From Crotophaga sulcirostris (lineage: Eukaryota > Chordata > Aves > Cuculiformes > Crotophagidae): a stretch of DNA of 64,000 nt. The first letter of the stretch is position 1, and every line of letters begins with the position of its first letter. Under the pieces are notes generated by a model. That model did not search any database. It had not been told where the DNA came from and was given only the letters and a program-made list of their open reading frames with translations. The position numbers and the translations under genes were made by a program. The DNA lies in NCBI GenBank assembly GCA_013397455.1, contig VYZB01000521.1:358350-422349 (forward strand), in the 5' to 3' direction. Shown piece after piece: positions 1 to 12,700 of this stretch.

Positions 1-3000
1 ACAGTTTTTCCTTCTAATTATCAGCCAAATCAATATGTACCAGCAACACAGCAGGTGTCTTGGTGGTTGCACTTCTAGCTATAGAGCTGCCTGAGGCAAA
101 GGACCCCGCACAGCCAGTACTGCATATCCAGTGCCAATCCTATATAGTGCCACATTCTGTTCAATGCCAAGACTATATAGTCAAGCTTTGATCAAAGCAA
201 AGGATTTAGTCCTCTCTAAGGGCGAGCATTGTCATAGCTCATGTCAGTCTCATGCACAGAGCATATAACCAGACATAGTACCGAACAGAGCATGCTCTAT
301 TTCATGCTTTTTGGCGTGGTAACCTTACAGTACTTTTTACAAAAGTCTTTTAAAAATGAACTAGCTCCCTAATGTGGGAATAGAGCAAAGGCCAGTAAGA
401 AATGAAACCTAGCATGTCTTTTTTTATCTGAATTCACAGAATTTGCAATCTTTCATTTTCCACAAATGACATGCGGGTTTTGAGAGCATATTTTTTTTTT
501 AAAAAGGCCTTAATATCTTCTATTACAGAAGGGGACCACTGTTTCCATACATATGATAGACTTACACTACTATGATACTTAGCGGCCTTAATGGATTGGC
601 TCTCAAGAAGCGGCAATGGTGACCTCAAAGCCTTAAAAGTCCAAATGAAACAGAGTGATCAGCCTATCTTCATATATTAGAGAAATACAGAGCTTACTTC
701 CATCTCAAAATCATCTATGCTTTTGTCCACAAATTCAGATGATCTTGGTACCTGAGCTGATCTCAGTTACCTAATGTGGTTAAGCTTAAAAAGCTGTATT
801 CTATTTCAGAAATGATCCAAACTCCAGAGATACTCTTCTGTGGAAGCTACCATTCATCTCCCTAGAACTAGAATTAATCAGACATGTCTATATTTTCCTG
901 TGTAATGAGTAAAAATTGGTTCAGCCTTCAAAACGATTGAGATGAAGTCTGTTATAATGTTAGTCCAGAATCTTGGATACTGTAAGAGAATAAAATAATT
1001 GGTTGTGTCAGCACAGGGAAAAACACTTTCTTCAAAAATAAAAAAGAAAAAAATGAGTTTTGATGATTGAAATCTAACCACAGTATGAGGACGCACAGGA
1101 AAGCAGTCTAATGGATGATTGCTTCCCAACTATAAAACAAGCATTATTGCTTACAATTTTTGGAAATGCATTTAGAATGTCAATTTCATTAAAATGCTGT
1201 TCTACTGTGGACAAGATGCAGCACCAACCTCATTAATCAAATTCAGGAGATGACAGAAAAAATTAGTAAACAGAAAAAATCCTTTTTAGATCCAGTTCAT
1301 AGTAAAACTTAGAATGTAAATCTGAGAACTTAGAGATATTAAGTCTCAAGGAAATATTCAGAAGTCCACTATTCCCAAACATGTCTACCATATAATTCAT
1401 TCAGAATCTTATTTTACTTGCAAAAAGCAGATTTGAAATTATTCAAGGAAATCACTTCCTTGACCTCTCAAGACTTCTAGCAACTGTTGAAGAGGAAACA
1501 ATCTCCCAAAAGAGCAACTTGAAGAATGCTAAGTAATGGAAGTAGCAAATTTCAAGTATAGCTTGAACTAGGAAATAAAAACATAAACAGAGCATATGAT
1601 GAACTAACTTGCATATTAAACAAGTAGCAAGACTTGTAATCAAATTAAATTTTGAGCTGCAGAGAAAGTAAAGCCTATCCAGCCCTGCAAAAGCTGAATG
1701 ACTAAAGGGTACACTGCTGCTCTTGGGTACCCACAACAACAATTTTGTATATTTAGTAAACAAACTGGTTCTTAGCTTTAATTGTGAATTATTCATGTTT
1801 TGTTAATACTAGATTCACTAGAGTATTCATGTACAGCATGCATGATGATAAAATTTTATTGAATTTAACAGACAGACTTTACTACTGTCAAGATGAAGCT
1901 TTAATGACAAAACATGCCTCTTTACTAGTTCTTCCTCCCACCTTTATACACAGAAAGCTGATTTTTTAAACTTTGAGTGTATATGGGAAAATGATAATCC
2001 AAAAGGTAACTGCACAATAGACTGACTTGATTAGGAAAGGATTAGAGAACACAATTAAAACAATGTGTTGTATCACAGAAAACCTAGCCAAAAAGAAAAG
2101 AAAAATCCTAGTGAGACTTCACATTGCTTCCAGTACCTCCAGTACTGTTTTCTAACACCGTTTAACTCTTTTTAAAGCAGGTTGTAATTCAATTACCATA
2201 TTCTATTGCCATTTTCTGAAAAGACTATCTCCTTTGCAATAGCAATTTTTACCATTATAATAATAAATTTCAAACAGTTCATTTCACAGAGTGCCTATGC
2301 TACTGTTTCCTGATGTCTGTATGCTGGGTTATTCTTGGACTTGAGAGCTTTTTGTGATGCTCAGAACTGAAGTGAAATAGCAAATCCATTAAAAATATGA
2401 TAGGTCTTATTTTGAGTCCTGGTTCTGCAAACTATTCTGCATTTATAAAGCCTTAATCCTCATGCTGGTTTAATCTTTGTATAAGAAAAGTCTGATTTAG
2501 TTGGCAAACTGTAAAAAGAAGTGAAATTAATTTGCTGCTTGCCAGTTTCTCATCAGTATTCTAAAAGCCCCAGTGAAATTAATATATCAAAGATGGGAGT
2601 GGAAGAGGATATTGCAAGTTTAAACATCACAGATTAAGACAAGATGTACAGTAATGTTATAACACTCAAAATATTGATCTAAATACACTAAAAGACGAAA
2701 ACTCCCCTATATCAAACAGCATAATAAAGCTGCGGAAGGATCCTGGTTGCATAAACACTCTAAAAATACGCTGGAGTCATTCAGTAACTCACTAGAATGC
2801 AAAGCTCATTTCAAAGCATTACATAGAAAAAGAAAATAAAGCACCTATGCTATGAAATGCTTCTGACTCCAAATTTCAAAGATACATTTAACAGCAGTTT
2901 AACAAATGAGCCTCTTCCCTTTCATGCACGCTCATAGAGCAACTGGGATGGTCACAAAATCCTTCAGAATGGCAAATGAAACACATTTCAAATAACCTGC

Positions 3001-5224
3001 TGCTACTTCTATTTGCCCTAGAGGTATTTCTGAAGTAGAGAAAAAAGAGTAAACAGTAAGAATGGCCAAACAAGAGCACTCCAACAGTTACTCAGCATCA
3101 GGTTACAGATAGTAGCTCATAAAGGCAAAAAAGCTGGTGCTTCTGCTGGTCTAGCTTATCAGCAGAATAAAAATGGTTCAAGAAGTTGCAGGAGGAGCTT
3201 TAAGATGATCTGCAGCTTAAATGACGTGAATGTGCTGATATAAGCAAGAGTCAAATAAAGAAAATGCTACATGTAGACAAAAAAAGCAAATAGATGTGAA
3301 TCAGCCATAGCCCTAGTTAGGATAGAAATTATGAAGGAAGATTTGAAAGAATCTTCTAGCAGGTGGGGGTAAATAACACAGTTAATGAATTCTAAAATGA
3401 AGAGAGATTATTTTATCTGCAAGATTACAAAATATGGCTGCTCTGATAACAAGTGACAGACCCACATCTCAGGATGTCCCTTTCAATTGTATTCTTTGAG
3501 CAGTACAAAAAGCACACCGTTTGTCTCTAATATGATTTTGGCAACATTTCTTACCCACACTTACAGTGAAATAAGTGACTATTACTGGGATGTGTTTAAA
3601 AAATCAAGATGGTGCAATACTATGGAGATGTTGACTTGAGTTTGAATTTGGTTTAGGGAGTACAGCTATTGAGTACATGATAGATTCTCTGGTATCCAAG
3701 TACTCTTTCGTGCCTTCTCCTGTATTATCCCCATGGCTGGAATAATATTCCTCCCAAAACTTGGTGTAAGAGCTTTTTACCTTCATAAGCCTAGGTAGCA
3801 GATTCAGCAAACCCTGTAAGTTTTTAGAATTCCCCTTCCACATAGGAATCAAATCCCTTCCCACATTATAGATTACTTACTCCCTGCTCTTCCAGATGTC
3901 AAGGTTCTCTCTGCTTTACCAATGTCATACTTCTTTCCCCACTCAAACTCCTCTTTAACCATATGTTACTGAGACCATTCATTTTTCCTCACTTCCACCA
4001 GTCCCCAAAGTATCTTTTTCCACTTCTTCACCAGCTCCTTTCAACATGAGTTATATTTTTCTTCCCTTCATGAAAACTAAGTTTGGCTGTGCCTTTTCAT
4101 TCTTTTCTCGACATAACTTCCTTCTGTTTGCTCCTGCCTCTCATAATGAATGCTGTGTGAAAGTTTGCACCTCTTTCTTTCCCACAGTATGGATTTTGTT
4201 CAAAACTATGCAATGAACTTTACTGTTCTTCAAGTACCAAATTTTTGCATTGCACTTCTACATAATTTACTGTTTGCACACTCAGATTATTCCAGTCTGG
4301 CAATATATTTCCCCTTTTCAAATTTCATTGAATTTGTCTCATTTAAAATTTCTTCTCCAGTTTCACAATCTAAACAGTCACCCACTTGTCAGCAGATCGT
4401 ACCAACATTTGTTGCTTATTTACTGGGAAAATATTTGACACACTAAAGATATCACTATGACTAAACACTACAATGCCCTCACACACTAGACAGGCACAGA
4501 TCACAAGTATCTCATGAAATTTTAATTTTTAAGAATCTCGCAATTCATTTGAAAAGGACTTTAAGATTCTGCAGCTCTAATGAGAAAAGTGCTTTAAATG
4601 GCAGCTTAGTTGATTCAGATGGCAGTTCTATCAGAATAAAAAAATTCCATCTACATCTGTACCAAAAATAAATGTCCATTTATGAAAAAAAATTAAAAAT
4701 GAGTTACATCTAGTCCATTTTAAACAATTTAATAGGAGTATTTCCCACAATGGTACATACAAGAAACTATTTTAAATAACATTAATAGAAACTAAGAAAA
4801 GTCACAGAACCTGAAGTTATGAAGATTTCATCTTTCTCTCACATAATCAAAGACATAATATATATGATTCATTCAAACACTGTATTATCATAATTGTATG
4901 AAAAACCTTAAACAAAACATTTAAATGAGGGAGCTAAAAGTCAGGCATCTAAATCCATGTGTAGGCACTGAAGAGCTGGTTTAATTTTCAGAACTGCAAG
5001 CACTTTCGGATTCCACGGTGTTTAAGGTGACCAACACCTACAGAATTCCCATTAACACTTTTTCACATAATTAAATTCATCTGAGTAGGTCCAGCAAATT
5101 AAAAGGCAGGATTTATATGCATAATTCACATAATTAATGTTTACAGGATTAAAATATATGCCAATATATGGATTTAGTTTTCTAATTTAAGTCTAAAAAT
5201 TTAAAACTTTCAATCACAACACTT
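1..5224. other. 3' flank, no gene recognised
   Basis: AT-rich DNA with scattered short open frames, the longest 114 codons at 1452-1796 on the minus strand. None shows family motifs or splice-flanked conservation that I recognise. A pyrimidine-rich stretch lies at about 3880-4140. No repeat family was recognised here. Confidence 0.5.
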
Positions 5225-6543
5225 AAAATATGTCGGTTTTATTTAATTATGCATCTGGGATGTATGCTATACTCTTCAGAAACATATACCATGAGGAACT
5301 CCCATCAGATTTTGAAACAAAACAATCAGTACATTTTTTCAAAGTAGCAACCAGAATCCTCATGGTCAATGTATTATTCGAAATATTGAGGTATACAAAC
5401 CATTCAGAAGCAGTCATTTTCCTTATTGACCATATTACTTCTACAGTTTGAAAACAGAAATCCTCTTATGAAAGATTCCTTCTTAGAAATGGATGACATA
5501 GATAGCTCTGGAATTGTGTCAGTTTTATATAATTTCCTAAGTGTCTATAAAAGGAAACATAACCTTTTATACCCCAAGTTTTAATCAGGGATCGGTATTT
5601 ACATTTGAATCAACACCTTCATTAAAATCAGGATACTGGCCATCACAACACCATTAATATCAGTTAGTTAAACACCTTTTCAGTTGCTAAATGAAAATAC
5701 ACTTTCCAACATGAGGAGTTTTATCATTTCTCCATTATTATTGAACAGGTCAGTACACATTATTTGTTTTTACTATGCTCTTGTTCTAATTAATCACAAC
5801 GGCGAAATGATTAGGTTGCTCTTTTTAGCACAAAGAAAAATGGCTCAGTCCTGCAGACACTTTTCAAGTGTCTAATTTTGTAAATGCTGATCTTCATACT
5901 AGTATACATAAAATAAAGCTTGTGACAAAATGTTTAGAGAGTCAGAGTTCAAAACACTATATCAGGTATTATTGATATCAAGTCTGCAATGGTCAGAGAG
6001 CAACAGCACTAAAATTGCAAGATAAAAACATATCATCAACTAATTAGGTAACATCTATGAAACTGATTCATCTGAGGTCTACTAACCACTTCTGTGGTAT
6101 GATGAAAATGTATACCCACTTTGTTCCGGGGAGGGAAAGACAAGGCAAGCCACTGATTGGGTCTTATCGTCTTCTTCATCACCACTGAATCAGCAACTAG
6201 AGATTGTTCTGGTTTGCAATACAGGTAAGGAACTGCTCTTTTGAAAGATCACATCTTATAGAAATTTAGACCTTGGTAAAGCATTGATCTGCCCTTCATT
6301 GTGTCTACTCAGATGTTTTCACCAGCAGCAATCCACCCTGGTTTCAGAGGAAAGGTCTCAAGTATCCTCCTAGTTCCACCCTATATTTTAAAAACCAAAC
6401 CAAACTAAAATCATTAAGGCTGTTTTATATCAGTGTTGACTTCATTTACTTGTACCAAGTGGAAAAATCACTTTGAGGACCTTCAAGTAGGGTGATCAAT
6501 CTGGTCAATATTCCAGGAAAAGTAATTGCATCCATTGGAATAA
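5225..6543 (-). other. SLC41A2: Probable 3' UTR of SLC41A2
   Basis: The sequence after the stop codon is AT-rich and has no conserved reading frame. The extent is inferred only from the candidate poly(A) signal near 5240. An alternative ATTAAA lies at 5585-5580 (minus strand). Real transcripts may end elsewhere or use several sites. Confidence 0.4.
5238..5243 (-). terminator. Candidate poly(A) signal AATAAA for SLC41A2
   Basis: On the minus strand this is the first canonical AATAAA I found after the stop codon, about 1.3 kb downstream. A GT-rich element, GTGTTGTGATTG, follows about 20-30 nt later, as expected for a cleavage site. It was chosen by eye, and such hexamers are common in AT-rich DNA. 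Confidence 0.35.
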
Positions 6544-6729
6544 TTAGTCTCCAACATCTCCATCTCTGTCACCTATGAGCCACAGAAAATGAAAACCTAT
6601 AGCTAATAAGGCAGTTCCAAGCAGATCTCCCAGTGCAGTAAGATAAGGGATAGAAAAACTGTCAGGATCTTTCCCTTTCTTCCAGAAGTGGTGCACCATC
6701 CAGTCAGCGATCCATAACAGAGTGAATAC
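6544..6729 (-). CDS. SLC41A2: SLC41A2 last coding exon (residues 513-573 and stop)
   Basis: 186 bp from the acceptor CTTTGTAG|GTA to the stop TAA at 6546-6544. It encodes a short helix ([16 protein letters not shown]), the second GD motif (P534-D535, P540, G546-D547) and a final helix. The acidic C-terminus is GDRDGDVGD. Phase 0 entry follows from the previous exon ending in CAG. Confidence 0.96.
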   Translation of the reverse strand, partial: VFTLLWIADWMVHHFWKKGKDPDSFSIPYLTALGDLLGTALLAIGFHFLWLIGDRDGDVGD

Positions 6730-9700
6730 CTACAAAGCATCAAACAAATCTGCATTATTATCACATAAGGTATATTGAAAGTAAGTAAATAGCCAACATA
6801 ACTGTTTCCTTAGTATTTAGCACTATTGTACACAACTGCTTTTGAAAGATATAGAATTATAGAATGATTTAGGTTGGAAAAAACCTTCAAGATCATCAAG
6901 CGCAACCACAAATTTAACACTGCCAAGTCCACCACTAAACCATGTCCCTAAGCACCACATCTACACATCTTTTAAATACCTTCAGGGATGGTGATTTAAC
7001 CACTTCCTTGGGTAGCCTGTTCCAATGCTTGATAATTCTTTCAGGGGAGGAATTTTTCCTAATATCCAATCTAAATCTCTCCTGGTGCAACTTGAGGCCT
7101 TTTCCTTTTGTCCTATCACTTGTCACTTGGGAAAAGAGACTGACACTCACTTCTCTACAAGCTCCTTTCAGGTAGCTGTAGAGTGCGGTGTCTCCCCTCC
7201 GTCTCCTTTTCTCTGGACTAAACAACCTCAGTTCCCTAAGCTGCCGCTCATAGGAGTTTTCTAGACCCTTCACCAGCTTCGTTCCTCTTCTTTGGACATG
7301 CTCCAGCACCATAATGTACTTCTTGTAGTGAGGGGCCAATAAATAATTAATATGAATGAATTTCAGGCTAAAAATCCCCAAAACTAGAGACAGGGACACT
7401 TAGTCAACTTCTCTCAGTCAATCACACGCACAGGCAGAAGGCACACATCGAATCATTGATAGCATTCTTCACCCAGTCTATGCTTCAGGACTTCTGAAAA
7501 TGGCAAGAAAAAGCAAAAAACTCCAACCAAATGTGTGACTGCACTTCTCGCACAAGAGATCATTCTTATGTACAATGAGAGCATTAGTGGGGCTTCAGGA
7601 TCACTCAGAAACAACTGATGTGGCCCCCAGATTAAAACAACACAGGTGTAACTCTTGTTTCCACAGGTCTAGAACTGACTTAAAATCAGACTAGATGCAA
7701 AGAATACTAGGTTAGATTAAAAAACCATTTCATCTGGATTGCATGAACTGCAAAAAATGGCCTAGAAGCCATTCATGAAATATCAGCTTCAACCCTTCCA
7801 TAATAATGCATACCTGCAATACATATTATGAAATTGTCACTCCAGGCTGAATTTGTCCCAAAGCAAAAGATTTCATTCCCAACTGTGAATGTCTGAACAT
7901 TTGAGAGGTTTGATCTTAATACCAAAGGTATGCATAATCATTAGCCAATTTTAGAAAATAATTCCTCTAATGTTGCAAAGCTCTATGATAAGAGATTCTG
8001 ATTTAGCGGAATCATGTGGTGTGACATGGCATGAGATGAATGGAGAAAAGATCACTAACTGAGTTTCCATTTCTTCTAGTCTATTCTAAGGAGCTGCTTA
8101 AGATGAAATAAAGACCGTATTTTATGTATTTTTAGTTAATCAGTTCTTTAGGAAGAGCAAACTTAAGATGGTTACTACCATAATTCATTTTCTAAAAGTC
8201 TACTATGTGCATTTAAAGGAATATACAGTACCAAAAGCAGTAAAAAGTAAAAAATACACATTTTATTCAGTAAATGATCGATTACCGGTATCAAAAGAAA
8301 CTTTATAAATGTATGCACTCATTTACTGAAATATTTATAAGACGGTTGCAAGACACTGTTCCACAATAAAAATACAGTAAAATTAACGTTATATAAAAAA
8401 ATAATGTTGAAGAGGTTTCTCAACTAATCTTTGCTTTGCAAAAGTATATGTTAAATAAAAAGCCTGAATTTCTAATTAAAAAAAAACAAAAAAAAAGGGA
8501 GGAATATTTGCTTAATGAAAAATGCATGGTTTATTTCTATAAACAAATCTTCTGAAAAGAGAACTCTGTAGTCTAAGCTAATTATGCAAGTCCTAGGTGT
8601 GCTGACTGGAATCCAAACAAACATATTTAAAACAGATGTTTTCTTTGGAAGATTATCAGGTTCTTTGAGTCGGCTCCTTCTTCTAACAGAGACAGAAAGA
8701 GGCCTGTTTATAAAAGATACTGTACATTAACATCTCCTGCAGGATGTACACAGAAGACTTGGTAGCATCCCACATCAACAATAGTTATGCATGTTCTACA
8801 TTATTAGAAGATGAGAGCATTAGTTCAAAAAATAATTCATAATGCATTTCTATAACACAACTAATTAGACATAACATACACAGTTCAATTTAAATGACAG
8901 CATACACTTTTGGCTCTTAAAAATCATGACATGAAAGCCTTTATTTTGTCTATATATTTTCCACCCTAAAGTAACTGAGTTAGAGTACTGTGAAAAATGC
9001 ATAGTTTGGAAATGAAGTTTTGTGAACCTTTCCAAATAATTATTTTTGCTCTATTAATTTATGGGTACTTAGTAAATAATGTGAATTATAATAAACCTGA
9101 CTTCTGCAAGTAATAGGAAAAAAAGCATATAATATTAACTGCTGTTTATAACAGTACATGATGGCAGTTAGGACATAACACTTACAAAATAAGTTATGAG
9201 ACTGCAGTTCACCAGGCTTTATTTTGGTGAAGGAATAATGCTATCATCATGCATCTGCATGACTAGAAAATCATTAACATTTAAGAATTATACAAATAAG
9301 TCTTTCCAAATGGTTACTTAATTGTCCACAGTAGTCAGTGTTGCAAGATAGAAGTCAATCATTGTAACTTAAATCTTTAATGAGATTTTGCTTCTTATCA
9401 ATTTTAAGAGGAGGTGATGAAAGTCATCAATCAACTGTTATTTTTTTAAAAAAGTAAGCAAAAGTCCTACCTAGGAGTTCACTGAATTTTTGAAAGTAAG
9501 ACAGTCATTAAATTTATAGTGATAAAAAAAGTCACAAAGATCTGGCTTGCAAAAAAATGAAGAGAGAAAAATCATACAAAAGACATTACAAGACTTGCAA
9601 CTTTAGTAGCACACCACCACATTTTCTGGGATTTATCAGTGATCTATACTTATTTGAGTAAAATCACACAGATGGCACAGCAGTACAAATACTGTGTACT

Positions 9701-12700
9701 TCTGCTCGGCACTCATGCTATAAAGAAGAAAGCTTTCCTACTTCAAATTGAAAACCAGCTGGTTTTGAGAGAAAATTAATGGGATCAACATTACAGAAAA
9801 GCCTAATAAGATAGTAGAAAAATTATCTGTTTAGCATGAAATGCTGTGGAAAAGTGATAAGAAAAGCTTGTAAATATATGCAGAACTGTTCAGACGCGAG
9901 CTAGTATTTTGAAATTGTTTAATCTACAGAGGAAGCGTTGTTTTTTTTCAAAAAAAAAGAGACGACTACTAGTAGAATTATGAAATAGAGTGCTAGCAAT
10001 TCTCCCACATTGAACAATGAAATAACCCCAAGGTTTATGAAAGGTAAAGAATAACTAAATATTCATATTCTTTAAAAGATCTGCCTAAGAACAGGGAGAC
10101 ACACTACAACCTTTGATCAAGGAAAAAAAGCCCACGGCCAGTACTGAAAAAATACAATTAAAATTCCAGATGTTTTAATATTTGCAGGTTATTACTGTTC
10201 TGGAAAAAATACAATCAAAATCAGGGAAAATGAAACTAAAGGCATCATCAATTTTAGAATGCATTTGTAAAAAGACCTATCAGTCACATTGACAAAAAAA
10301 GGTCCTCAGAAGACAGAAGCAGCAGAATATAAAAATAAGAAAGAGAGGGAGGGAAGGAGGGAGGAAGTAGGGAAGGAGAGAGGGAAGGACAGAGAAAAAA
10401 TGAAGTCTTTATCAAACCCTGTTGATGAAGAATCTGAAAACAAGGACTATAAGTACACATATTTTGTAAAACAAAGGACAGAAATAGGAAGTAATACTTG
10501 ATACTGAACTTTCTGATTCAAATTATGAATATCAAACTGAAATTGAACATGAATTCTTAAATAAGATTGAGCCTCACTGTTTAAAGCTCAAATCTTATGA
10601 TTGCAAGACCGGAAATGGAAACATTATATAATACAAAGCAGTTTTTTCTTTTGTTATTAGAAATAAAATTTAGTTTGACTCTTTTCAGGTTTTAGATACA
10701 AATAACAAGTTTAGCTAAAGAAAATTTGTTTTGGGGGTTTTGGATGTAGAAAGGACCGCTAAAAGCTATCTGCATTTTCTCATGGAATTAATTTCTCATG
10801 ACTTCTGAAAAGGGAAAAGAATGAAACCATGTTATTCAAAATAAAAATACATAACTTCCTCCAAACATTCTTAATACTGTCTAAGCTTCCTATAGCCTAA
10901 CTGATATGTTGCAGGATGCTATAATATTTTTATTGTTTCTTTCATCTAGGAGGACCATATTTAACCAGTGAATGCATGCCAAATTTACAGTGATAAAAAG
11001 TACAACATTTAAATTTATCATATTTGTAAAACAGGTTTGAATCTTTCATATCTCTATTAGTTTATACATTAGCTGCTGTGAATAGTGAATTCCAACACCA
11101 AACTGGAAAGAGAAAATTTAGGTTATGTTTTTTCACACAGGTATTATCAAAATTCAACTATAAGTTTAGTATGTAGAACCAAGATCTTTTACCAGTTTAT
11201 TTTGCATGCCTTAGATAGACAGGATATCCTGCATGTTGCTAGTACTGATGATTAACCTTAAAATATTTTCATGTGAAGGTGCATTACAAAATCGTTTCAT
11301 TCTGCTACTTTAGACAGGAAACACAGATGCAAATAAACTGTGGTAACCTCTTTTCAGATGTATTTTAGTTCTGTTTTACTGTCAAACTTATACTGACTGA
11401 AAATTCATCTACAATGTAACCATGACAAAATCTGGTAACTACTGCATAAGAACTCTTATAAATCCATGAAATTCAAAGATAATTTTTTTTGGCTTAATTC
11501 TGAGTGAAAAATCCCAGTTAAGGATCTCTAAAAACTACTCTATCCTAACTGTGACACTATTCTAACCAGATGTGTGGTTTAGGTCTTCTAGCAGTTTTGA
11601 CCCTTCATTAGGTTAATTTTTAAATGATATATTACATTTCTCAGATTTGACATGGCTTTTGATGTCTTCATGTTGAATTAAGTAGTAATTGTAAGGACTC
11701 ATAATAATCTACACTGCTGAATTTGCATTGTCTAGGGACAGAATTCTCCAGTCAGTGAACTCTCAAAATAGGTTATACGTATGTTTCTCAAAAGAAGTTT
11801 TTCTCCGCTGTCTTCTCATGTGGCATATCTGGTGTGTATCGTGTCAAGGGGAAACAAGCCACTATTTCCTTTAAATGAACAGATTCCCTTCAGTGTTTGG
11901 CTGCAAAGAAACTACTGAACAGTAAGTTCTTTTTTGCTGTTGTTGTTTGTGTTGTAGCTCAGTGGTTTTATCTACACTATGGTATCCAAGTACTCGGACA
12001 GCATAACATTAATTTATGTAAGACTAAAACCTCATCTAAGTAAAAACAAGGATAACATTTTAACTGAAGTTGTTTCTAAATTAATTTGATTGTATTGATG
12101 CAATTTTGTGGGAAGGAACTTATTTTTATTCCACAGTTTAAATCCAAATTTCTCAGCCCGTCTTCTTGATTTCTTTGTAGCTTTGCCAGACATCCTGGTT
12201 TGATCAAGACAGTCCTAATTTCAGGCTGTTTGTCAGAAGTTTGAATAAGAAGGGCAACCCAGACCCTCAAGGTTCAGGTATATTCAACCTGCACTATCTG
12301 TAGCATGATGTAGTGTGTCATATGAAATATATAAGCATTTTAAGCTCAGCCTTCAGGAAGCAAAAACGATCTATCGCTGCTAATGTCTTGGTAGGAACCA
12401 GCCTTCTACAACAGACAGCAACGCGCCTGGAAGTGAAAGTGGGTGATGCACTCATTCAGATCCAGCAAGTCTGCTTCTAATGCTACAACATGCAAAATAT
12501 GCAAAACCGTCCAGGTTTGGATCTTAGTTTCCATATTCCCTTGAATCATGTCATCTCTTTAGCAGTTATACGCTCCACATTTTGGAAGCAAACTTTCCTA
12601 TTAGAAAAACCAGTATTTAAAATGCATCAATATTTTCCCTACAAACACAGCCTTCCTTATTTCTGTAAAATGTACAGTATACTCCATGAGGTTTTTTTTC

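Noticed and set aside
10289..10501. 70-codon charged open frame (Lys/Glu/Arg-rich)
   Set aside because: Produced by a purine-rich simple repeat.
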